Assembly: GCF_009764265.1 (NCBI RefSeq)
Contig: NZ_RWIR01000007.1
Span: 62,001 to 126,000, forward strand
DNA: 64,000 nucleotides
From: Pseudomonas sp. PB101
GTDB lineage: Bacteria > Pseudomonadota > Gammaproteobacteria > Pseudomonadales > Pseudomonadaceae
Direction: 5' to 3'
Under the pieces are notes generated by a model. It ran no database searches, was not told the DNA's origin, and saw only the letters and a list, made by a program, of their open reading frames with translations. The position numbers and the translations under genes are program-made. This document shows, piece by piece, positions 57,663 through 64,000 of the stretch (the stretch's first letter is position 1; each line of letters begins with the position of its first letter).

Positions 57663-58117
57663 GTGGGTACCTGCAAGTCGACATCGACCTTGCGCGGACG
57701 CCCGCCTTTCCTGCCGTTGGCCCGCGCGGCTTCAGACTTTGCGGCGCTGCTCTGGCGACCATTGCGCGAAGCGGCGACCGAGGCCGCCATGGCCATCAGC
57801 GGCTTGCTCGCAGAAATCATCCCGGCGATAGAGACATGCAGGTCCTTGCCTTCATGGCACAGGGCAGTACCCGCATAGCCGACAGTCAGACTGGCGTAGT
57901 CCTCGACCTCAAAATCATCGAACTCCGCATAGTTGGCGATGGGCAACAATATGCCGCTGCCGTCCTCGAAGCCGACGACCAGACAAGGGGCCATGTAGGT
58001 CACAGCGGTCGCTTGCAGGCTGTTTTTTCTACGTGATTCGCCACGTTCGATGGCTTTGTCCAGGCTGCTTTCCGTTACGGGATTATCGGCCCGGACCTTG
58101 GCTTTTATGGTTTTCAT
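57647..58117 (-). CDS. DUF2442 family protein, possible antitoxin
   Basis: A 156-residue protein. The N-terminal DUF2442-like half has ILLPIANYAEFDDFEVEDYA, and the C-terminal tail is basic, AARANGRKGGRPRK, an AT-hook-like DNA contact. It is the second gene of a pair: its start overlaps the stop of the DUF4160 gene by 4 bases. DUF4160/DUF2442 pairs are widespread on mobile DNA and have been predicted to be toxin-antitoxin modules; which member is toxic is not known to me. Confidence 0.82.
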   Translation of the reverse strand: MKTIKAKVRADNPVTESSLDKAIERGESRRKNSLQATAVTYMAPCLVVGFEDGSGILLPIANYAEFDDFEVEDYASLTVGYAGTALCHEGKDLHVSIAGMISASKPLMAMAASVAASRNGRQSSAAKSEAARANGRKGGRPRKVDVDLQVPTKKPS

Positions 58118-58542
58118 AACTCGATCTCCACACCTTCCTGTGTGCCTATCAGCGACAGCAGCGTCCTGTTCGTTTCAGGCTCATAACACGCCGACCCAAT
58201 CATGTTGGTGGTACTGACAACCCTTTTCACCACAACGACTTCGTTGCTTTGCCAGTCCCACAACTGATTATCGAGACAAGCCGTTTGCAGTTTTCGCCAC
58301 CAGATGCCCCGGGCACGCCGCAAATGAGCAGGTTGCAGGAGCGATTGGCGCAATCCCTCGAGCACCGCCAGCGGTGGCCGACGTGAAAGCGGAACAACAT
58401 CCCAGAGCTCGACACCGTTGTGCCAGAAGCTGAACCTGAATCTCGCACTCCACGTGCCCGCCTCCACATGTGCATGAGGCGGACAATGCTCGTCTCGCAA
58501 CATGATCACTACCGACAGTCCTTTATAATTGCATACCTTCAT
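58114..58542 (-). CDS. DUF4160 family protein, possible toxin
   Basis: A 142-residue protein. The N-terminus MKVCNYKGLSVVIMLRDEHC followed by PPHAHVEAG is the DUF4160 signature (its HxH is invariant). The C-terminal 60 residues extend beyond the usual family length. No signal peptide. The ribosome site is weak. A TAACC...GGTTA dyad just upstream (58545-58563) could be an operator for the pair. Confidence 0.8.
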   Translation of the reverse strand: MKVCNYKGLSVVIMLRDEHCPPHAHVEAGTWSARFRFSFWHNGVELWDVVPLSRRPPLAVLEGLRQSLLQPAHLRRARGIWWRKLQTACLDNQLWDWQSNEVVVVKRVVSTTNMIGSACYEPETNRTLLSLIGTQEGVEIEL

Positions 58543-58764
58543 GCTAACCCATCCGTTAGGTTAATGAATCAGGGGATTCGAAATCCCCTGGAGAATCCGA
58601 CCGCTGGTGACAACCGAGTCATTTCGTCCCCCTCAGGCTAGTGGCCTGACGCTTCCCGGGTCTGGCAAACACCCCGCGAAATGGTAAGAAGTCCTTTCAT
58701 TGCGGCGCTGGCACCTGATAAATACTGATCCAGCCCCTTCATCTGATCCCCGGTGTAATCAATC

Positions 58765-59676
58765 ATGCAACGACAATTCGACGATCTTCAGTTAGGCAGC
58801 ATCGAACTGTTTTGCCTGGCCGCCGAGGCTGGCAGCTTCACCGCCGCAGCGCTGGTGGCGGGTGTCACCCCCGCTGCCGTGAGCCGTTCGGTGTCGCGCA
58901 TGGAGGAACGCCTTGGTGTACGTCTGTTCGCGCGCACCACCCGCAGTGTGAAAATGACCGACAGTGGTCGCCGTTATTACGAAGAATGTCGCCAGGCGCT
59001 GGCGCAACTGGTCGAGGCCCAGCGCGAGGTCATGGGCCAACAGCAAGTGCCGTCCGGCACATTGCGCATCAGCATTCCGACCACCTACGCGCATCATCGA
59101 ATCCTGCCGCTGCTACCGGAGTTTCGGGCGCGTTACCCGGCAGTGAAGGTCGAGTCGCACATCAGCAATCGCAACATCGATTTCGTCGGCGAAGGCTACG
59201 ACATGGCGATTCGGGTGCGAGCCATCCCGGATTCCGGCCTGATCGCCCGCCAGCTGGAAGATGCCGCCCTGGTGATGATCGCCAGCCCTGACTACCTGAA
59301 ACGGGCCGGCACCCCACAAACCCTCGACGACCTCGAACACCACGAGTGCATTCAGTACGAATTGCCCAGCAGCGGCCGGCGCATTGCCTGGCTGTTCAAC
59401 GATGAAGGCCTGCCCCGGGAGATTCTGGCCGAGGGCAGCCTCAGTTGTTCCGATGACGTACTGGGCGGCGTGACCCTGGCCAAACACGGAGCCGGGTTGT
59501 TTCAGACCTATCGTTTTATTGTTGAAAATGAATTGGCCGACGGCTCGCTGGTGGAAGTGCTCAAGCCCTATGGCGGACGCTCGCGGCCATTCACGCTGCT
59601 GTACCCGCAAAGTCGCCACGTGCCGTTGCGCCTGAGGGCGTTCATCGATTTTCTGGTGGAACATTTACCGCGCTAA
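58765..59676 (+). CDS. LysR-family transcriptional regulator
   Basis: A 303-residue regulator of usual length. N-terminal HTH: SIELFCLAAEAGSFTAAALV and TPAAVSRSVSRMEERLGVRL. The C-terminal effector domain has RISIPTTYAHHRILPLLPEF and PYGGRSRPFTLLYPQSRHVP. It is followed by the aroQ promoter, but no divergent partner gene is present, so the target is unclear; its sequence resembles CrgA/DmlR-type regulators. Confidence 0.88.
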   Translation: MQRQFDDLQLGSIELFCLAAEAGSFTAAALVAGVTPAAVSRSVSRMEERLGVRLFARTTRSVKMTDSGRRYYEECRQALAQLVEAQREVMGQQQVPSGTLRISIPTTYAHHRILPLLPEFRARYPAVKVESHISNRNIDFVGEGYDMAIRVRAIPDSGLIARQLEDAALVMIASPDYLKRAGTPQTLDDLEHHECIQYELPSSGRRIAWLFNDEGLPREILAEGSLSCSDDVLGGVTLAKHGAGLFQTYRFIVENELADGSLVEVLKPYGGRSRPFTLLYPQSRHVPLRLRAFIDFLVEHLPR

Positions 59677-59730
59677 ACACAGAAAGTGTCCGATCACCGC
59701 CCACAATGCGCCAGTGTGCCGTCTCTCCAA

Positions 59731-59757
59731 TTGACCGAATTAACTAGTTAGTACAAT
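59731..59757 (+). promoter_or_regulatory. aroQ promoter with TetR-type palindrome in the spacer
   Basis: TTGACC (59731-59736) and TACAAT (59752-59757) have a 15-base spacer. TAACTAGTTA (59741-59750), a perfect palindrome, fills the spacer. This placement is typical of a TetR operator, and a TetR gene lies in the cluster. Confidence 0.55.
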
Positions 59758-59816
59758 TTATCTCTACAGGCCGTGAACCTCGGCCGATTCCAAAAATAAT
59801 AAGTGGAGAGATTCCG

Positions 59817-60257
59817 ATGTCCCCTATCGTTCTGGTGCTCAACGGCCCGAATCTGAACCTGCTCGGCACCCGTGAACCGGCGACCTACGGCCACGAAACC
59901 CTGGCAGACATTTCGTCCCTGTGCGCACGCGCCGCCGAAGAGTTCGGCCTGGCGGTGGAGTTTCGCCAGACCAACCATGAAGGCGAATTGCTCGACTGGA
60001 TTCACGCCGCCCGTGGTCGCTGCGCCGGGATCGTGATCAACCCGGCTGCCTGGACCCACACCTCGGTCGCCATCCGCGACGCCCTGGTCGCCAGCGAGCT
60101 GCCGGTCATCGAAGTCCACCTGTCCAACGTGCATGCCCGCGAAGCCTTTCGCCACCACTCGTTCGTATCCGCCATTGCCACCGCGGTGATGGCCGGTTTT
60201 GGCAGTCACGGCTACCGCCTGGCGCTGGAACACTTCAGCCATCGTTTGAAGGGGTGA
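59817..60257 (+). CDS. aroQ: Type II 3-dehydroquinate dehydratase
   Basis: Interconverts 3-dehydroquinate and 3-dehydroshikimate. The 146 residues show [17 protein letters not shown] with the catalytic arginine and tyrosine, [16 protein letters not shown] and [17 protein letters not shown] with the catalytic histidine. Being next to a dehydrogenase and quiC, it most likely serves quinate breakdown. It is cotranscribed with the downstream dehydrogenase, whose start is 5 bases on. Confidence 0.94.
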   Translation: MSPIVLVLNGPNLNLLGTREPATYGHETLADISSLCARAAEEFGLAVEFRQTNHEGELLDWIHAARGRCAGIVINPAAWTHTSVAIRDALVASELPVIEVHLSNVHAREAFRHHSFVSAIATAVMAGFGSHGYRLALEHFSHRLKG

Positions 60258-60262
60258 TCGCC

Positions 60263-61117
60263 GTGACTCAGAACAACGTGGTACTGGCCGGGCTGATCGG
60301 CGCCGGCATCCAGGCTTCCCGCACACCGGCCTTGCACGAGCACGAAGGCGATGCCCAGGGGGTGCGCTACCTGTATCGCCTGATTGATCTTGATCAGCTG
60401 AAACTCGACAGCAACGCCCTGCCCGACCTGTTGATGGCTGCCGAGCGCATGAACTTCACCGGGCTGAACATCACCTTTCCCTGCAAGCAGGCGATCATCC
60501 CGTTGCTCGACGAACTCTCGCCAGAGGCACGCGGTATCGGTGCGGTCAACACGGTGGTGCTCAAGGATGGCAGACGCATCGGCCACAACACCGATTGCCT
60601 GGGCTTTGCCGAGGGTTTTCGCCGGGGCTTGAAAGGCGTTGCCGTTGAGCGTGTCGTACAGATGGGCGCTGGCGGCGCAGGTGCGGCGGTAGCCCACGCG
60701 TTGTTGAGCGAAGGCGTACAACAGCTGAGCATTTTCGATGTGGACATCCGCCGCGCCCAGGATCTGGCCGACAACCTCAATCAGCATTTCGGCGTCGGCC
60801 GGGCGGTGGCCGGCTATGACCTGCCGAGCGCCATGACCCAAGCTGACGGCCTGGTGAACACCACACCGATGGGCATGAAAAAACTGCCGGGCATGCCGGT
60901 GCCGGTGGAGTTGCTGCGGGCCGAATTGTGGGTGGCGGAGATCGTTTACTTCCCGCTGGAAACCGAACTGCTGCGCAACGCCCGCGCCCTCGGTTGCCGA
61001 ACACTGGACGGCGGCAACATGGCGGTGTTCCAAGCGGTGAAGGCGTTCGAACTGTTCAGCGGCGTGGTCCCGGATGCCCAGCGAATGCTTGAGCATTTCC
61101 AGAGCATGGATGACTGA
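60263..61117 (+). CDS. NAD-type shikimate/quinate dehydrogenase
   Basis: A 284-residue AroE-family enzyme. Active-site residues: NITFPCKQ with the catalytic lysine and HNTDCLGF with the aspartate. The nucleotide site GAGGAGAAVAHAL is followed by FDVDIRRAQ; the acidic residue where AroE has NRT favours NAD over NADP. This pattern fits catabolic dehydrogenases such as QsuD. I chose the GTG at 60263, spaced 8 bases from GGGG; another GTG at 60254 lacks a proper ribosome site. Confidence 0.88.
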   Translation: MTQNNVVLAGLIGAGIQASRTPALHEHEGDAQGVRYLYRLIDLDQLKLDSNALPDLLMAAERMNFTGLNITFPCKQAIIPLLDELSPEARGIGAVNTVVLKDGRRIGHNTDCLGFAEGFRRGLKGVAVERVVQMGAGGAGAAVAHALLSEGVQQLSIFDVDIRRAQDLADNLNQHFGVGRAVAGYDLPSAMTQADGLVNTTPMGMKKLPGMPVPVELLRAELWVAEIVYFPLETELLRNARALGCRTLDGGNMAVFQAVKAFELFSGVVPDAQRMLEHFQSMDD

Positions 61118-61137
61118 AGCGGCACATTTGCCGATTC

Positions 61138-61202
61138 GTAGGAGCCGGCTTGTTGGCGATGGCGATCATGCAGACGCGATCGCCAGCAAGCCGGCTCCTA
61201 CA
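61138..61202. repeat. Paired REP-like inverted repeat (GGAGCCGGC type)
   Basis: GTAGGAGCCGGCTTGTTGGCGATGG and its inverted copy; one arm has a single C-to-T change. It separates the dehydrogenase and the convergent TetR gene. Confidence 0.8.
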
Positions 61203-61223
61203 AAGGCGATTCACACAGCTGTA

Positions 61224-61901
61224 TCAGGCTTGCAGGTAACGCAACACCGACTCGCAAATCATCTCCCGATGACGCTGCTTGATGCGTTCGTCCGGCAGGT
61301 CTATCTGAAAAATCTCACCAAAGGTGTGGCGGTTCGAGACGCGATAGAAGCAGAACGAACTGATCAACAGGTGCACATCCAGCGGATCGAGCCCGGCACG
61401 GAACAGCCCTTGCTCGGCGCCGCGACGCAGAATCTCGCCCAGTGAATCGAGGATGGTGTTGTTCATCGCCTTGATCGCATCGGAGCGCTTCACATACTCG
61501 GCGTTGTGAATGTTCTCGATGCTGACGATGCGCACGAAATCGACGTTGCGATCATGGTGATCGAAGGTGAACTCCACCAGCCGCCGAATCGCCTCGACCG
61601 GCGCCAGCTCCGCCAGGTGCAGGCGATTTTCGGTGTTGCGGATATCGCCGTAGAGTTTCTCCAGTACCTCGACGTAGAGCTGTTCCTTACTGCCGAAGTA
61701 GTAATAGATCATGCGCTTGGAGGTGTGGATGCGCTCGGCGATGGCATCGACGCGCGCCCCGGAAAGCCCCTGCTGGACGAATTCGACGATCGCCTCCTGC
61801 AGGATGTTTTCGCGGGTCTTTTCCGGGTTGTTCTTACGACTCTTGCGCGGCTCGACGCTGGGTTCTACGGAGGCTGCGGGGAGTTCTGAGGTCATTGTCA
61901 T
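61224..61901 (-). CDS. TetR-family regulator of the quinate cluster
   Basis: A 225-residue regulator. The N-terminal HTH (about residues 28-72) has ENILQEAIVEFVQQGLSGAR, AIAERIHTSKRMIYYYFGSKEQLY. The C-terminal domain is helical. It lies between aroQ and quiC. It probably senses a quinate or protocatechuate-pathway compound; TAACTAGTTA in the aroQ promoter is the candidate operator. Confidence 0.87.
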   Translation of the reverse strand: MTMTSELPAASVEPSVEPRKSRKNNPEKTRENILQEAIVEFVQQGLSGARVDAIAERIHTSKRMIYYYFGSKEQLYVEVLEKLYGDIRNTENRLHLAELAPVEAIRRLVEFTFDHHDRNVDFVRIVSIENIHNAEYVKRSDAIKAMNNTILDSLGEILRRGAEQGLFRAGLDPLDVHLLISSFCFYRVSNRHTFGEIFQIDLPDERIKQRHREMICESVLRYLQA

Positions 61902-61939
61902 TGCGGGCTCACGGCCATCACTGCACAGGCTGGCGATTA

Positions 61940-61977
61940 TGGGCCGCGCGGCACGGTGAGGGAACCCGCGCGGCCCA
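61940..61977. other. Long inverted repeat between quiC and the TetR gene
   Basis: TGGGCCGCGCGG (61940-61951) and CCGCGCGGCCCA (61966-61977) pair perfectly over 12 bases with a 14-base loop. No T run follows on either strand. It lies between quiC and tetR, both on the minus strand, so it may end or stabilise the quiC transcript, or be an operator. Confidence 0.5.
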
Positions 61978-62003
61978 CGTTTAATCCCGCGTTTACGAAT
62001 TTC

Positions 62004-63905
62004 CTACAACTTCGCCTGACGCAACGCGCCGCTGCGGGATTTGGCCATGGCCGCCAATCGCACTGCGACGTTGGCCGCGCCGTAGCCGGCATAACCGTTT
62101 TTACGCTGGATGATCTCGAAGAAGAATCGCCCCTCGAACGGCTCGGTGTACACATGGAACAGTTCACCGCCCTGGGCGTCGCGGTCGTACAACACATTGT
62201 AGTAGGCCAGTTCGCTAAGGAACTCGTCGTCGAAGTCGAACCGCGCCGCCAGGTCATCGTAATAGTTGAGCGGGATATCCAGCAGCGGCACCCCCGCCTC
62301 TTTGGCACGGCTGACCTGGGCAAAGATGTCATCACAGTCAAACGCGATGTGATGCACACCGGAGCCGCGATAACTCGACAGCGCGTGAGAGATCGCGGTG
62401 TTGCGGTTTTCGGAAATGTTCAGCGGCAGGCGGATCGAACTGTCCCGGCTACGCAAGGCACGGCTCTTCACCAGACCATACGGATCGGGCAACACCACTT
62501 CGTCGTCGGCCTCGAAGTCCAGCAGGCTCTTGTAGAACAGCACCCAACTGTCGAGGCTGTCGGCCGGCAGTGCCATGGCCATGTGGTCGATGCGCTTGAG
62601 ACCACCGCCGACCGGCGCATCCGCCAGCAGATTGAAGTCGGTACCGTAGACATCGGCATCCTGGTCCACCAGATAGATCAGGCTGCCATCCGGCGCACGC
62701 ACTGCCGCCAGCTCCAATTCATTGGGCCCGACCAGCCCGCGATAGGGCTGGCCCTTGTAGGCCACGGCACGGGCCAATGCGCTCGCGCTGTCCTTGACGC
62801 GCACAGCGGTAGCACACAGCGACGGGCCGTGGGCTTCGAAAAAGCTGTGGCCGAAGGAGTAAGGCTCTGAGTTGAGGATCAGGTTGATATCGCCCTGGCG
62901 CAGCAGGCTCACGCTCTTGGAACGATGCTGCCCGGCCTTGACGAAGCCCAGTCGCTCCAGCCAGTGGGAGAGCTTGGCGCCGAGGCTTTCGTCCACGGCG
63001 AACTCAAGAAACTCGATGCCGTTGTATTCACTGGCCTTGGGCGTTTCGAACAGAATCTCGGGGTTGGCCGCAGGCTTGGCTTCGCGCGCCAGACGCTCGC
63101 GGGTCTTCTCTTCCAGATACAGCAGCGAACGCAATCCGTCGGCGGCGTTGGCTCGCGGCGGCGCGGCGCGGAAACCGTCGTTGAAAATCTCCAGCGACAA
63201 GGGCCCGGTGTAGCCGCTCTTGATGATCGGCGCGAGGAACCCCGGCAAATCGAATTCACCCTGGCCCGGGAAGCAGCGGAAATGCCGGCTCCACTCCAGC
63301 ACGTCCATGGCCAGGATCGGCGCGTCGGCCATTTGCACGAAGAAGATCTTGTCGCCGGGAATCTCGGCGATGGCACTGGGATCACCCTTGAGCGACAGGG
63401 TGTGAAAGCTGTCCAGCAACACGCCAAGGCTTGGGTGATCGGCCTGGCGCACGATGTTCCACACCTGTTGATACGTGTTCACATGCCGGCCCCAGGCCAG
63501 CGCCTCGTAACCGATGCGCAGACCACGGGCCCCGGCGTGCTCAGCCAGCAGGCGCAAATCGTCGACTAAAATCTGTTCATCACCGATGGAGTCGGCCGAG
63601 GCGTTGCTGCACACCAGCACAAGGTCGGTGCCCAGTTCCTGCATCAGGTCGAATTTGCGCTCAGCGCGTTCCAGGTTGCGCGACAACCGGTCACGCCGAC
63701 AGCCTTCAAAATCACGGAAGGGTTGAAACAGGGTGATGGCGATCCCGAGATCGGCGCACATCTGTTTAATTTCCCGCGGGCTGCCGTCGTAGTAGAGAAG
63801 GTCGTTTTCGAAAATCTCCACACCGTCGAACCCGGCGGCGGCAATGGCTTCGAGTTTTTCCGGCAGGGTACCGCTCAAGGATACGGTGGCAATGGAACGC
63901 TGCAT
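62004..63905 (-). CDS. quiC: 3-dehydroshikimate dehydratase fused to an HPPD-like domain
   Basis: Converts 3-dehydroshikimate to protocatechuate, which then enters the beta-ketoadipate pathway. At 633 residues it is the long pseudomonad form (QuiC1 type). Residues 1-280 are the TIM-barrel dehydratase (AGFDGVEIFEND, LVLVCSNAS, KIFFVQMADAP, LSLEIFNDG). Residues 290-620 resemble 4-hydroxyphenylpyruvate dioxygenase, with the iron-ligand pattern kept: IDHMAMAL, GVHHIAFDCDD and FFFEIIQR. The start MQRSIATVSLSG is preceded by a GGGAG. The C-terminal half has no proven substrate. Confidence 0.94.
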   Translation of the reverse strand: MQRSIATVSLSGTLPEKLEAIAAAGFDGVEIFENDLLYYDGSPREIKQMCADLGIAITLFQPFRDFEGCRRDRLSRNLERAERKFDLMQELGTDLVLVCSNASADSIGDEQILVDDLRLLAEHAGARGLRIGYEALAWGRHVNTYQQVWNIVRQADHPSLGVLLDSFHTLSLKGDPSAIAEIPGDKIFFVQMADAPILAMDVLEWSRHFRCFPGQGEFDLPGFLAPIIKSGYTGPLSLEIFNDGFRAAPPRANAADGLRSLLYLEEKTRERLAREAKPAANPEILFETPKASEYNGIEFLEFAVDESLGAKLSHWLERLGFVKAGQHRSKSVSLLRQGDINLILNSEPYSFGHSFFEAHGPSLCATAVRVKDSASALARAVAYKGQPYRGLVGPNELELAAVRAPDGSLIYLVDQDADVYGTDFNLLADAPVGGGLKRIDHMAMALPADSLDSWVLFYKSLLDFEADDEVVLPDPYGLVKSRALRSRDSSIRLPLNISENRNTAISHALSSYRGSGVHHIAFDCDDIFAQVSRAKEAGVPLLDIPLNYYDDLAARFDFDDEFLSELAYYNVLYDRDAQGGELFHVYTEPFEGRFFFEIIQRKNGYAGYGAANVAVRLAAMAKSRSGALRQAKL

Positions 63906-64000
63906 GTTTCGACTCCCGGTGGAGGCTTCGGCTGCAGGGAATTTGCGCCGATTTTAAAAGAGTGAGCGGATTATTGAGCTGACGAAGGTATTGGGCAATT

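Noticed and set aside
58570-58590. CAGGGGATT-CGA-AATCCCCTG hairpin resembling a tRNA T arm (TTCGAAA loop)
   Set aside because: The 53-61 pair is A-T instead of G-C, no CCA or acceptor strand follows, and no other tRNA arms are found upstream. It could be a remnant of an attachment site but nothing else supports this.

Overview
The window is a chromosomal segment of a fluorescent-group Pseudomonas (P. fluorescens complex). The evidence is gene content and order: it follows the P. aeruginosa stretch from fimT/fimU/pilV through ispH, ileS, ribF, murJ, rpsT, proB, obgE, rplU and ispB to morA, glyA, cstA, mapZ, radA, mscL and fpr. The radA-mscL-fpr-ppoR-rlmG order matches P. putida. Codon use is GC-rich, and the intergenic gaps carry the inverted GGAGCGAGC / GGAGCCGGC repeats typical of this group. 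No rRNA, tRNA, CRISPR array, insertion sequence or prophage was found.

1-9.1 kb: minor type IV pilins (pilV partial, fimU-like, and a divergent fimT-like gene), then the minus-strand block murJ, ribF, ileS, lspA, fkpB, ispH (lipid II flippase, FAD synthesis, Ile-tRNA synthetase, lipoprotein signal peptidase, isoprenoid synthesis). 9.2-15.7 kb: rpsT, then minus-strand rplU-rpmA-obgE-proB-creA, divergent from ispB, yjdM and a small gene behind a convincing Fur box. 15.8-29.8 kb: fklB, small conserved proteins, a 609-residue orphan lipoprotein, a Lon-like protease with a degenerate P-loop, a DUF3015 protein, a DUF4105 protein, a Gre-like factor, gdhA and ettA.

30.1-45.4 kb: a MorA-like PAS-GGDEF-EAL protein and glyA. 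Next comes an AT-rich pair of tandem orphan paralogues with a shared ribosome-binding leader, then a dicarboxylate-type symporter followed by two GntR-type regulators; its promoter is bracketed by two identical GGTAAGACC sites. After these lie cobW/yjiA-yjiX-cstA (with AATAATAA Crc/Hfq-type motifs on both sides of the cstA start), mapZ and radA. 45.4-57.6 kb: mscL, fpr, the LuxR solo ppoR, rlmG, the cyanide-insensitive oxidase operon cioA-cioB-DUF2474 with a perfect ANR-type box upstream, an MFS exporter, a DJ-1-like protein lacking the catalytic residues, a purine permease and trmA.

57.6-64 kb: a DUF4160/DUF2442 gene pair resembling a toxin-antitoxin module, a LysR regulator, and a quinate/shikimate catabolic cluster. 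That cluster holds aroQ, an NAD-type shikimate/quinate dehydrogenase, a TetR regulator and quiC (dehydroshikimate dehydratase fused to an HPPD-like domain). A perfect TAACTAGTTA palindrome lies inside the likely aroQ promoter.

The least explained items are the tandem paralogues at 35.7-36.9 kb, the 609-residue lipoprotein, the DJ-1 pseudo-enzyme and the DUF4160/DUF2442 pair.
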